A DNA stretch of 64,000 bases from Paenibacillus paridis (GTDB lineage Bacteria > Bacillota > Bacilli > Paenibacillales > Paenibacillaceae): positions 248,001 through 312,000 of the forward strand of contig NZ_VCIX01000091.1 in assembly GCF_006345825.1 (NCBI RefSeq). Reading direction: 5' to 3'. The position numbers and the translations under genes are program-made. Under the pieces are notes generated by a model. That model was given only the letters and a program-made list of their open reading frames with translations, had not been told where the DNA came from and searched no databases. Each line of letters begins with the position of its first letter. Position 1 is the first letter of the stretch. Positions 26,576 to 34,954 of the stretch are shown one piece after another.

Positions 26576-27634
26576 ATGAAACCTATTTTAGTAGTATTTA
26601 CCGGTGGAACCATCGGAAGCAAAAGGCAAGGGGCGGGTATCGACGTTGATCAGTCAGGCGCTTATACGCTCATTGATGTCTATCGCAATAGTTCTCATCA
26701 ACGGGAAGATATTGTGCTTCAAGCTGTACAGCCTCTAAATTTATTAAGCGAAAATTTGACAACGGATGATTGGATAGCGCTGGCCACCGCACTCTATGGG
26801 CTGGACTCAGCCCTGTACGAGGGAATAATCATAACGCATGGCTCCGATACGCTGGCATATAGTGCGTCGATGATGGCGTATTTGTTTGCTTCTACGAAAA
26901 TCCCGATCGTTTTGACGGCCAGCAATTATCCGCTGGCGGATGAGAGGAGCAACGGGCTTCGCAATTTCGCTAATGCAATTCATTTTGTGGCTGACAGTGG
27001 GCTGCCAGGCGTATTTGCGGTTTATGAGGATGACCAGGGCATCCCGCAGGTGTATCTCGGAACTCGAATGACCCAAGCCATCTCATTTACAGACCAATTC
27101 GGCAGCCCTTACGGCCTTACATACGGAACTATGGTGGACAAAGCCTTCCACTGGCGGGACCATCCGCGCAATCCAAAACCGGAAGCACTTCTAACACGGA
27201 CCAAATCATCGCTGGACTGGGACCCGGAAACCCTGCGCCTCGATTCGGGTATCGTCTACATCCGGCCCTACCCGGGCTTGAATTATTCGTTTTATGATTT
27301 TTCGGTGAATCGGCCAAAAGCGGTGCTCCATGATTTGCATCATTCAGGTACGGCATGTGGGATTGAGGAAGGGCCTTACTCGCTCCCTCATTTTATAACA
27401 CGCTGTACTGCACTTGGCATCGATGTTTACATATGTCCGATTAAGGACCGTTCAGATGCGCTCTATTCCTCCTCTCTCCGCTTAATTGAAGCAGGTGCCA
27501 TTGTCATCGAGAAGCTGTCTATCGAAGCAGCCTTAACGAAGCTCATGCTGGCGTACGGTCAATATAACGATCATGCGTTGGCAAAAGCATTCGCTACGGA
27601 TAGTGCTTTGTATTACGAACACAACGAGGTGTAA
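26576..27634 (+). CDS. Asparaginase/glutaminase-family protein, possibly altered catalytic lysine
   Basis: A 352-aa type I/II asparaginase-fold protein. The first catalytic Thr motif VFTGGTIGS is at residues 7-15, and the second motif appears as ITHGSDTLAYSASM (normally HGTDT). Then comes VLTASNYPLADERSNG. The next conserved region reads GTRMTQAISFTDQFGSP; in asparaginases a catalytic Lys usually sits where this has Gln after Thr, so activity may be changed or lost. ATG 26576 with AAGGAGG is preferred over the upstream frame start at 26531. It begins a likely operon with the VOC protein (1 bp gap) and Bcp. Confidence 0.78.
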   Translation: MKPILVVFTGGTIGSKRQGAGIDVDQSGAYTLIDVYRNSSHQREDIVLQAVQPLNLLSENLTTDDWIALATALYGLDSALYEGIIITHGSDTLAYSASMMAYLFASTKIPIVLTASNYPLADERSNGLRNFANAIHFVADSGLPGVFAVYEDDQGIPQVYLGTRMTQAISFTDQFGSPYGLTYGTMVDKAFHWRDHPRNPKPEALLTRTKSSLDWDPETLRLDSGIVYIRPYPGLNYSFYDFSVNRPKAVLHDLHHSGTACGIEEGPYSLPHFITRCTALGIDVYICPIKDRSDALYSSSLRLIEAGAIVIEKLSIEAALTKLMLAYGQYNDHALAKAFATDSALYYEHNEV

Positions 27635-27635
27635 A

Positions 27636-28316
27636 ATGATTATTGAGAAGCTTGTCATCGCAACAGCTGACGCTGCAAGCCTTCAACCGTTTTATACGGA
27701 TAGGCTTGGCTTGACGCTTGTTCATTCGGAGAGGGGCAGCTTTACGGTACGGGCAGGCTGGAGCGAGCTTACCTTCCAAGAGCCTGCATCTGGCGATTAT
27801 CAAGGCGAGTATTACCACTTTGCCTTTACGATCCCCGAGAACAAGCTACCGGAAGCGAAGCAGTGGATCGAATCGATGGTGCCGATCGGTACTGAAGCTG
27901 GAACTGATATTTCCTTCAGCGAGTCGTGGAATTCGCATTCGGTTTATTTTGAGGACCCGGCGGGTAATATTTTGGAGCTGATCGCGAGGCACACGATGAG
28001 TAATGGAGTAGACCGACCCTTCGATGCGAAGCAAGACATCCTGTGCATCAGCGAGATTGGCGTGCCTACCCTTGGTGTTCCTGCAGCAGTAAACCGGTTT
28101 GCCGAACTCGGCATTCTCACCTATAAGACGCGCAGCAGCGATTTCAACCCGATTGGCGACGACAATGGGTTGCTGATGGTCGTGGAGACGGGCCGCAGAT
28201 GGCATTTTACGAACAAAACGGCTGAAAGCTTCCCGGTCCGCTTGAAGATTCAAGAGCTTGGCGAGTTGTATTTGAAGGAAGAAGAAAGCGGCTTGACGAT
28301 TGAAATGACAAAGTAG
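27636..28316 (+). CDS. VOC-superfamily (glyoxalase/dioxygenase) protein
   Basis: A 226-aa protein with two beta-alpha-beta-beta-beta modules. The first is clear: EKLVIATADAASLQPFYTDR, LGLTLVHSERGSF, and SVYFEDPAGNILELIAR (metal-type Glu). The second (about residues 140-205, CISEIGVPTLGVPAAVNRF) lacks the final metal residue pattern. ATG 27636 with GAGGTG is the start; the longer frame reads into the previous gene. The reaction is unknown; family members act on small electrophiles or aromatic diols. It sits between asparaginase-like and bcp genes in one operon. Confidence 0.82.
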   Translation: MIIEKLVIATADAASLQPFYTDRLGLTLVHSERGSFTVRAGWSELTFQEPASGDYQGEYYHFAFTIPENKLPEAKQWIESMVPIGTEAGTDISFSESWNSHSVYFEDPAGNILELIARHTMSNGVDRPFDAKQDILCISEIGVPTLGVPAAVNRFAELGILTYKTRSSDFNPIGDDNGLLMVVETGRRWHFTNKTAESFPVRLKIQELGELYLKEEESGLTIEMTK

Positions 28317-28330
28317 AGGAGAATGGACCA

Positions 28331-28801
28331 ATGGGAGAACAATTAAAGGTTGGCGACCAAGTTCCGAATTTTAAGTTATTGGCATCTAACGGCGAGCAGG
28401 TGGAGCTCTCCGATTATGCAGGCAAGAAGCTTGTGATCTATTTCTATCCGCGCGATATGACACCTGGCTGCACAACCGAATCTTGCGACTTCCGTGATTT
28501 TAACGGACAATTTGGGCAAAATAATGCGGAGGTCATTGGCATAAGCCCAGACGATCTGGCTTCGCATGAGCAATTCGTTGGCAAGCATGAGCTGCCTTTC
28601 CTGCTGCTGTCGGATACCGAGCATACGGTTTCGGAGCTATTCGGCGTATGGAAGCTGCGGAGCTGGAATGGCGAGGAGTTTATGGGCATTGAGCGTTCTA
28701 CTTTCTTGATTGACGAGCAGGGTAAGCTAGCTAAGGAATGGCGCAGCGTAAGCGTAGACGGACATGTTCAAGAAGTGCTTGAAGCGGTGAAAAACAGCTA
28801 G
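28331..28801 (+). CDS. bcp: Thioredoxin-dependent thiol peroxidase (Bcp, peroxiredoxin Q type)
   Basis: Reduces hydrogen peroxide and organic peroxides in the cytoplasm using thioredoxin. The 156-aa length is standard. The active-site motif is YPRDMTPGCTTESCDFRD, with the peroxidatic Cys in TPGC and a resolving Cys five residues later, as in atypical two-Cys BCP/PrxQ proteins. Preceding DYAGKKLVIYFYP and following VIGISPDD and ERSTFLIDEQG complete the thioredoxin fold. AGAGGAG precedes the ATG. It is the last gene of a three-gene unit closed by a terminator. Confidence 0.93.
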   Translation: MGEQLKVGDQVPNFKLLASNGEQVELSDYAGKKLVIYFYPRDMTPGCTTESCDFRDFNGQFGQNNAEVIGISPDDLASHEQFVGKHELPFLLLSDTEHTVSELFGVWKLRSWNGEEFMGIERSTFLIDEQGKLAKEWRSVSVDGHVQEVLEAVKNS

Positions 28802-28840
28802 TTCAGATCAGCAGGGCAATAAGCTCTCCTTTTGAATAGG

Positions 28841-28892
28841 AATAAGGCTCACCTAGAAGCAGCTTGCTGTGCTTCAGAGTGAGCCTTATTTG
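28841..28892. terminator. Bidirectional terminator
   Basis: Arms AATAAGGCTCAC (28841-28852) and GTGAGCCTTATT (28879-28890) with an inner GAAGC/GCTTC stem, between bcp and the convergent LTA synthase gene. Confidence 0.8.
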
Positions 28893-28923
28893 CATGCTAT
28901 AAATTGAATTTTAATCTAAAACA

Positions 28924-30786
28924 TTATTTTTTCTTCCAGCTAGGCAGCTGGCTTACATAGCTGTCGGATAGATTCAGCAGCTCCAGCGCGCGCTGGTACT
29001 CATCTTCCGTAGCTTCCTGTTCCTTAAGGCCATCACCGGCTAACGAATAATGCTTGCCGTCTTCATAGCCGCTGCCTGACATGAATAGCTCTTTGCTGCT
29101 TAAGAACGAGCCAGTCGGGAGATAATAACGCTGAGGAAGCACGTTATACGACTGGTTGAACAAGTCTTGCCCAAAATGGATATGATCGTCCAAGGAAATG
29201 CCAAGCATGTTCGCGATCGTTGGCAAAATATCCACCTGGCCGCCAAGCTGATCGAATACTTTGCCTTCCGTTACGCCTGTAGAGGCAACGACGAGCGGAA
29301 TGTTGATCATATCGGTATAGCTGTATTCATGTCCGTAAATTTCAGCCATGAGCGCTTTATCGTCGCGATCTAGCGAGTAGATAGGAAGCCCGAGATGGTC
29401 ACCGTACAACAGAATCAAGCTGTTGTCCCAAATGCCGCGTTCCTTCAGGTCTTCAATAAAGCCGCCAAGCGCGTAATCCGCATAGTTTTGAGCACGGATG
29501 TAATCACCAACAAAGGTATTTTCATAGCGCTCAGGAAGCGTCATTTTGTATTTGTCCGCTGGAATCGTGAACGGGTGATGCGATGTCATCGAAATGACGT
29601 GCGAGTAGAACGGTTTGCCGTTTTGGCTCATGCGATCCATCTCTGCCGCTGTTTTCTTGTAAAGCTGTTCATCGGAAGCGCCGAAGAATACAGTGTCCTC
29701 ATCGCCAAAAAACTTCTGGTCGTAATAACGGTCGAAACCAAGCGCTTTGTAGAGCTCGCCTCGGTTCCAGAATTCAACGACATTCGTATGGAACGTAGTC
29801 GTGTCGTAGCCGTTCGCTTTAAGCAGCTTAGGCAAGCTCGGAAGCTCCTTGTCAGCATAAATCATCGTTGCAGCGCCACGGGGCGGGATATAGAACGATG
29901 TGTTGACGACAAATTCAGCGTCTGAGGTATTTCCTTGGCCAACCTGCTGGTAGAAGTGCTTGAAATAATAGTTCTCGTTGACGAGCTTATTTATATTCGG
30001 TGTAATTTCTTTGCCATCGATTTTCAGATTGACGAGGAAGTTTTGGAACGACTCCATCTGAATGATAATGACGTTTTTGCCGGAAGCCGTCTTCCACAGC
30101 TGTGGAGCAGCGGGCTGCTCGATTTTTTTCACTTCATCGATCTTGGTTTGCGTAATATGGTTTGGATCTACAAAATCAATGTCTTTATTAGAAAAAATCA
30201 TGTAAGCCTCGTAATTCAGAATGCCCATTTGCTCCGCTTTGACAATTTCGTTCATGCTCGCACGGTTTGGCAAAATGTTGAACAAGCAAAGCGCGATTGA
30301 AATGGTAAACAAGGCTACCACGAGACGTTTGCTCTCCTTGCGGGAGCTTTCTTTCTTCCAGTTCAATGCCTTCTTGCGGCGAAAGAGCAAGAAAGCCATA
30401 ATGATAATATCGGTGAAGATGAGCAAGTAGTAGGGATCCATCAGCGAGAATACGCTGTTCTTGACCGCAGTAACCTGGTTTACCTGCTCAAGCGCCAGAT
30501 AGGTAACGATGACGCCATAATATTTGTAATACATAATGACTGCGAACAAAATGAGTGTCATGACTAAATTCGCGATTAAATAGTAGACCAGCTTGCGTTT
30601 GGATGAGAAGTATTCTATGAAACAATACACAATAAGCACAAACGGTATTTCTTTTAAAATCGTAGTCCAGGAGAATCCATCTTCGAAAATAACCATCCAC
30701 GCCAAATAGCTTTTCAAAAGCATGATGAACGAGAAAAAAAGGATGGGACGAGTGCTTAGCAGTCGTTTGGGAGTTAAAAATGACAT
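28924..30786 (-). CDS. LTA synthase family protein (polyglycerolphosphate transferase)
   Basis: A 620-aa membrane enzyme of the LtaS/YfnI type, which transfers glycerol phosphate from phosphatidylglycerol to build lipoteichoic acid outside the membrane. Five helices lie in the first 190 residues. The extracellular sulfatase-fold domain has VIIIQMESFQNF (metal Glu), QQVGQGNTSDAEFV with the nucleophile Thr, PSLPKLLKANGYDTTTFH, SHVISMTSHHPF and LLYGDHLG (metal Asp/His). All catalytic elements appear intact. The ribosome site is AAGGTAGGCGG. It is monocistronic, with the convergent terminator at its end. Confidence 0.93.
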   Translation of the reverse strand: MSFLTPKRLLSTRPILFFSFIMLLKSYLAWMVIFEDGFSWTTILKEIPFVLIVYCFIEYFSSKRKLVYYLIANLVMTLILFAVIMYYKYYGVIVTYLALEQVNQVTAVKNSVFSLMDPYYLLIFTDIIIMAFLLFRRKKALNWKKESSRKESKRLVVALFTISIALCLFNILPNRASMNEIVKAEQMGILNYEAYMIFSNKDIDFVDPNHITQTKIDEVKKIEQPAAPQLWKTASGKNVIIIQMESFQNFLVNLKIDGKEITPNINKLVNENYYFKHFYQQVGQGNTSDAEFVVNTSFYIPPRGAATMIYADKELPSLPKLLKANGYDTTTFHTNVVEFWNRGELYKALGFDRYYDQKFFGDEDTVFFGASDEQLYKKTAAEMDRMSQNGKPFYSHVISMTSHHPFTIPADKYKMTLPERYENTFVGDYIRAQNYADYALGGFIEDLKERGIWDNSLILLYGDHLGLPIYSLDRDDKALMAEIYGHEYSYTDMINIPLVVASTGVTEGKVFDQLGGQVDILPTIANMLGISLDDHIHFGQDLFNQSYNVLPQRYYLPTGSFLSSKELFMSGSGYEDGKHYSLAGDGLKEQEATEDEYQRALELLNLSDSYVSQLPSWKKK

Positions 30787-31127
30787 ATAACCGCCTACCT
30801 TTCACAGCAAAAACAGGCCGTCTCTCCGAGGCAGCCAGCCCGCTAATATTAATATATATGCGCTCTGTAAATTCTTATCCCATTATGCTCCTAATGACAG
30901 GTGAATGTCAAAAGGCAAAAGGCTCCTCCATGCCCAAGCATAAAATTGGTTAATCATTAATTAATACACGTATTTGCTCTATTTCTATCACGTTACATGA
31001 TTTCCAAGTTATTAGATTGAAACATTATAAAGCTTTTAGTAGTCTATAAAATAGGTGCGATGGACAAACCATAAAAACAAGTGTAATAACATGAAAAATA
31101 TGTAAAAAAATATTACGGAGGCTAATC
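30787..31127. other. AT-rich intergenic region between divergent genes
   Basis: About 340 bp between the LTA synthase family and VanY-like genes. It must hold both promoters, but I could not identify a well-spaced -35/-10 pair. No ORF, repeat or strong hairpin was seen. Confidence 0.35.
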
Positions 31128-32024
31128 ATGAAAAAAAGAAAAAGCAGGCTGCTTTTGTTCGTTATGGTATGCGCAGCAATGGTGATTGGTTACTCTCTAT
31201 ATAAGACGGGAGATTTTGCAATCTTTCCGGGCAAGCAAGCGTCTGCCAATGGTGGTGCGGCAGGGAACGGCGGCCAGGTGTCGGGCGGCGTGGATGCCAA
31301 GCCGGGGACTAAACCAGAAGACAAGCCAACGGGAGAGCCGCCTGCAGCAACCGATAAGCCAACTGCTGGTCAAGGAAACAGCGGTAGCGGCAATGGAACT
31401 GCAGAAAATGAACAAACCGAGGATGGAATGGCCGTCATTGCGAAGCCAGCGGATGTAGCGGTGCTTGTAAACAAGCAGAACAAGCTGCCCGAAGAATATA
31501 ATCCTTCGGATTTAGTCTATCCTGACGTTCGTTTTATTTTTTCGGATAAGGTGGACAAGCGCAAGATGAGACAGGAAGCGGCTGCGGCGCTCGAAAAGCT
31601 GTTCACCGGAGCAGAGAATGATGGTGTATTGCTGGCTGGCGTTTCGGCTTATCGCTCCCACAGCACGCAAAAGACGCTCTTTGAGCGCTATGTCAAACGT
31701 GATGGGCTGGAGAAAGCCAGAACCTATAGCGCCTTTCCCGGGACGAGCGAGCATGAGACGGGTCTCGCCATAGACGTTACCGGAAGCGATGGCAAATGCG
31801 CGGCGGCCGATTGCTTCGCAGGTACGAAGGAAGCGGTATGGCTGGAGAAGCACGCCCATGAATATGGGTTTATTATCCGATATCTAAAGGGAAAGGAAGA
31901 GATTACGGGTTATCAGTACGAGCCTTGGCATCTTCGCTACGTAGGCGAGGACCTTGCTGCCGAGCTAGCCGAGAGCGGCGAGACGCTTGAGGAGCATTTT
32001 GATGCGGTTCCGGTTACAAAATAA
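31128..32024 (+). CDS. D-alanyl-D-alanine carboxypeptidase, VanY/M15B family
   Basis: A 298-aa membrane-anchored peptidase: N-terminal hydrophobic segment (about residues 5-24), a Gly/Pro/Thr-rich linker (about 35-100), then the M15 domain. Zinc ligands are in SEHETGLAIDV (SxHxxGxAxD) and EPWHLRYVG; AYRSHSTQKTLFERYV is the usual substrate-side motif. It would trim the terminal D-Ala from peptidoglycan stem peptides. The ribosome site is ACGGAGG. A single gene with no van-type regulators nearby, so it is probably housekeeping wall maturation rather than glycopeptide resistance. Confidence 0.92.
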   Translation: MKKRKSRLLLFVMVCAAMVIGYSLYKTGDFAIFPGKQASANGGAAGNGGQVSGGVDAKPGTKPEDKPTGEPPAATDKPTAGQGNSGSGNGTAENEQTEDGMAVIAKPADVAVLVNKQNKLPEEYNPSDLVYPDVRFIFSDKVDKRKMRQEAAAALEKLFTGAENDGVLLAGVSAYRSHSTQKTLFERYVKRDGLEKARTYSAFPGTSEHETGLAIDVTGSDGKCAAADCFAGTKEAVWLEKHAHEYGFIIRYLKGKEEITGYQYEPWHLRYVGEDLAAELAESGETLEEHFDAVPVTK

Positions 32025-32032
32025 AATGAGGA

Positions 32033-32104
32033 GCAGCGCAAGCGGACTTTCATTCGAGCCCGATTAAGAAGAGGGCATTGGAATCAAGTCGCTTGCGCTG
32101 CTTA
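32033..32104. terminator. Long-loop terminator
   Basis: GCAGCGCAAGCG (32033-32044) pairs perfectly with CGCTTGCGCTGC (32090-32101). The 45-base loop and short T-tail make it weaker than neighbouring terminators. It lies between convergent genes. Confidence 0.6.
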
Positions 32105-32123
32105 TTAATGGTAAAGTCTTTCG

Positions 32124-32279
32124 TTAGATCTTTGCTTCAAACGTTTTACAATCGGTTTCCTCGGAGTGGCTGGCTTGCTTGCCGCGGTTGCTGACAACAT
32201 AAATGGACGAAGCGCCGCAGTGGTTTCCCGCTGCCCAGAACTTGCATGAGTTCACTTCACATAGTACATCCTTAGCCAT
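32124..32279 (-). CDS. DUF1540 domain-containing small protein
   Basis: A 51-aa cysteine-rich protein: VLCEVNSCKFWAAGNHC, ASSIYVVSN and ETDCKTFE match the DUF1540 pattern of four conserved Cys. The frame extends upstream to 32381, but the start at 32279 has an AAGGGGGTG ribosome site and begins exactly at the domain. Function is unknown; members are widespread in spore-formers and probably bind a metal through the Cys cluster. It is divergent from the nucleoside hydrolase gene, with a palindrome between them. Confidence 0.85.
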   Translation of the reverse strand: MAKDVLCEVNSCKFWAAGNHCGASSIYVVSNRGKQASHSEETDCKTFEAKI

Positions 32280-32311
32280 TGACAATTCACCCCCTTGTTT
32301 ATAGGATGGAC

Positions 32312-32327
32312 AAACGATATATCGTTT
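32312..32327. promoter_or_regulatory. 16-bp palindrome between divergent genes
   Basis: AAACGATATATCGTTT is a perfect palindrome between the DUF1540 and nucleoside hydrolase genes. Candidate operator; the binding protein is unknown. Confidence 0.45.
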
Positions 32328-32351
32328 TATACTCGGAAAGGACGGATATAT

Positions 32352-33326
32352 ATGGCAAACACTAAACTTTATTTTAATCATGATGCTGGCGTTGATGATC
32401 TGGTCTCCCTATTTCTATTGCTGCAAATGGAGGATGTTGATCTGATCGGCGTGTCGGTTATTCCGGCAGACGGCTATTTGGAGCCAGGCGAGAAGGCTAG
32501 CCGCAAAATTATTGACCGCTTCGGCAAACCAGAGAAAACGGCGTCTACGGAGGTTGCGCGCTCAAACTCCCGAGGCGTGAACCCATTCCCGGCTGAGTGG
32601 CGCATGCATACGTTTTTTGTCGATGCGCTGCCAATTTTGAATGAAGCAGGAACGATTCGTACGAAAGTCGCTGAGCTGCCAGCGCATCTGCATATGATTG
32701 AGCAGCTTCGCCGTTCCGAGGAGAAGGTTACGCTGCTGTTTACGGGTCCGCTTACGGATTTGGCCAGAGCGCTGGACGAAGCTCCAGACATTGAGGAGAA
32801 AATCGAGAAGCTCGTCTGGATGGGTGGCACATTTAATGAACGGGGCAATGTTCAGGAGCCTGAGCATGACGGTACGGCAGAATGGAATGCTTTCTGGGAT
32901 CCGGAAGCAGTTCACCGCGTGTGGGCAAGCAGCATTCCGATCCTGCTTGTTGCTCTGGAGAGCACGAACAAGGTGCCGCTTACGATGGAAGTTCGCAATC
33001 GCTGGGCTTCGCTGCGCAAGCATGAAGGGCTGGATTTTGTCGGTCAATGTTATGCCGCATGTCCTCCGCTTGTTTATATGGAGACCAATTCGACCTACTA
33101 CTTATGGGATGTGCTGACGACAGCCGTTGTCGGAAACCCGGATTTAGTGCAAATCAAGACAGTGCCAAGCGGCGTGATCAAGGATGGCGCGAGCCAAGGC
33201 CGTACGGTGGAACGCGCGGATGGCCGACCGGTTAGCTTGGTTTATGATGTCGATCCGGTCCGTTTCTTCGATTACATTACGGAGCTTTCGGCAAGCGCGG
33301 TAAGCACGGTTGTTGGCAGAGACTAA
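32352..33326 (+). CDS. Inosine/uridine-preferring nucleoside hydrolase family protein
   Basis: A 324-aa enzyme of the IUNH fold, which splits the N-glycosidic bond of ribonucleosides using Ca2+. The N-terminal calcium motif reads NHDAGVDDLVSL; the usual form is DTDPGIDD, so the first Asp is Asn while the other three acids remain. LLFTGPLTDLARAL, VWMGGTF, EWNAFWDPEAVH and a late YLWDVLTTA (normally HDP/HDA) follow. The changed residues suggest a variant substrate preference. ATG 32352 with AAGGACGG is preferred to the longer frame from 32295, which would cover the palindrome. Confidence 0.85.
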   Translation: MANTKLYFNHDAGVDDLVSLFLLLQMEDVDLIGVSVIPADGYLEPGEKASRKIIDRFGKPEKTASTEVARSNSRGVNPFPAEWRMHTFFVDALPILNEAGTIRTKVAELPAHLHMIEQLRRSEEKVTLLFTGPLTDLARALDEAPDIEEKIEKLVWMGGTFNERGNVQEPEHDGTAEWNAFWDPEAVHRVWASSIPILLVALESTNKVPLTMEVRNRWASLRKHEGLDFVGQCYAACPPLVYMETNSTYYLWDVLTTAVVGNPDLVQIKTVPSGVIKDGASQGRTVERADGRPVSLVYDVDPVRFFDYITELSASAVSTVVGRD

Positions 33327-33370
33327 AGTGAAGATAAAGGCGAATCATCAGGAGAAGCCTTGCAAAAGAA

Positions 33371-33416
33371 GAAGCACAGCTGGAAGTGGGTTTCACTCCA
33401 TGCTGTGCTTCTTTTT
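33371..33416. terminator. Bidirectional terminator
   Basis: GAAGCACAGC (33371-33380) and GCTGTGCTTC (33402-33411) with further inner pairing, followed by T5, between convergent genes. Confidence 0.85.
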
Positions 33417-33418
33417 AG

Positions 33419-34735
33419 TTAATCCAGCTCATAAATAGAGCCTGATTTGCTGGCATAGAGCTCTGCGTAGACCTTTTCTGCATAAGCATCGGTCATGCCG
33501 GAAATGTAGTCGGCAACAAATCGCGGCCAGCTCCACTTGCTCTTATGCTGTTCGTAATTTTCGATCCAATCCGGCGGGATAATAAGGCGCCCTTGCTCTT
33601 GCACCTTAAAGCTATCCCACAGCCTTCGAATCATAATTTCACTGCGCATTTGCAGGCGCTGAACGCGGAAATCCTTAATCAGCGTGACCCAAGCAAGCTT
33701 CTTCAAGATTTCCATCGTCCGCAGCAGCTCGATATCCTGCTGTCCGTTATGGACGAAAGTAACCTTCTTCCAGCCGCGCTGCGCGTCATCGATAATGCCG
33801 ACCTTGCCTGCGAACAAGCTGACCCATCGCGCTTTCATCTCACGCCTGGTGCGCGAGGATTCCCTCTCGCAGCTAACATATAGAGCTTCCCATTGCTCTA
33901 AATACGAGATAAGCACACGCTTCACCATGGCAGGAATGTCGACTTCGCCCCAGCCGATGCCCGTATTGCCCTTATCCTCTACAATTTCCTGTACCACATG
34001 ATCGATAAGCCGGCTATCTTCGAAAAAAGTACGATTCATCTGGATTTTGCCTGCACGAATGCCGTCCTCGATGTCATGGGTGGAATAAGCAATGTCATCG
34101 CATAGATCCATCAGCTGTGCCTCAAGCGTCGAACAGCCAATCGGAATTTGCCATGAACGACGGAGCTGTTCGATTTCTGCCCATTCGGTGGTGTATAAGC
34201 CTTTGAGCCGCCCAGGCTCACCGAGGCTAAAGGGATATTTGTTGATAGCAAGCAATACGGCGGCAGTCAAATCGAGGCCGCTGCCGCTGCCGGCGCGCTT
34301 CTCCAAGAACATGAGAATGCGGAAGTTTTGCGCGTTCCCCTCGTAAGGCATGCCGTATTCTTCCATGAGCAAATGATTGAGCACTTCCTCGCCTTTATGT
34401 CCGAAAGGAGGATGGCCGAGGTCATGGGCAAGCGCTGCAATCTCCACCACGGCGGGGTCCAGTACGAGGCCCGGATGCTCTTGGCGAGCTAGAAAATCAT
34501 ATTGTTTGCCAAGCCTTCTAGCTACCTCACGGGCAATTTGCGATACTTCTAGGGAATGGGTCAGCCTTGTCCGGTAGTAATCGCCCGTACCCGCGCCGAA
34601 TACCTGCGATTTGCCCTGCAGCCGGCGGAAGGCAGGCGATTGAATGAGTCTTGCGTAATCGCGTTCATATTCATCCCGTTCTTCACTAAAGGTGCCGAGC
34701 GTTTTCTCGTCCAGCCTGAATTTGCGTATATCCAT
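33419..34735 (-). CDS. dgt: dGTP triphosphohydrolase (HD-domain dGTPase)
   Basis: Hydrolyses dGTP (and often other dNTPs) to the nucleoside and triphosphate, shaping dNTP pools. It has 438 aa. HD-domain residues are visible: YYRTRLTHSLEVSQIA, ALAHDLGHPPFGHKGEEVL and CDDIAYSTHDIEDG (distal Asp). FRRLQGKSQVF near residue 40 is characteristic of the Dgt family. The start at 34735 follows GGAGG by the right distance; the frame itself opens at 34774 without a ribosome site. It is convergent with the nucleoside hydrolase gene and divergent from cls. Confidence 0.93.
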   Translation of the reverse strand: MDIRKFRLDEKTLGTFSEERDEYERDYARLIQSPAFRRLQGKSQVFGAGTGDYYRTRLTHSLEVSQIAREVARRLGKQYDFLARQEHPGLVLDPAVVEIAALAHDLGHPPFGHKGEEVLNHLLMEEYGMPYEGNAQNFRILMFLEKRAGSGSGLDLTAAVLLAINKYPFSLGEPGRLKGLYTTEWAEIEQLRRSWQIPIGCSTLEAQLMDLCDDIAYSTHDIEDGIRAGKIQMNRTFFEDSRLIDHVVQEIVEDKGNTGIGWGEVDIPAMVKRVLISYLEQWEALYVSCERESSRTRREMKARWVSLFAGKVGIIDDAQRGWKKVTFVHNGQQDIELLRTMEILKKLAWVTLIKDFRVQRLQMRSEIMIRRLWDSFKVQEQGRLIIPPDWIENYEQHKSKWSWPRFVADYISGMTDAYAEKVYAELYASKSGSIYELD

Positions 34736-34954
34736 CGTTGTTCCTCCAGTGCCACTGCTGCGGGTTCTGTCCAAGTGAAAGTGGTTCTTGATCCCGCCTT
34801 GTTAACAGGCGTATATTTTGATGCATTTTAATCGGAAAGGGGTATTAATGAAGCAATCGTTTCTTCTGCTTGAATTGTAGCATATAATCAGGCTTGAACA
34901 TACACCGTGCTTGGAGTATGATCTCATTAGCTTTTACATCAGACTGAGGTGTTT

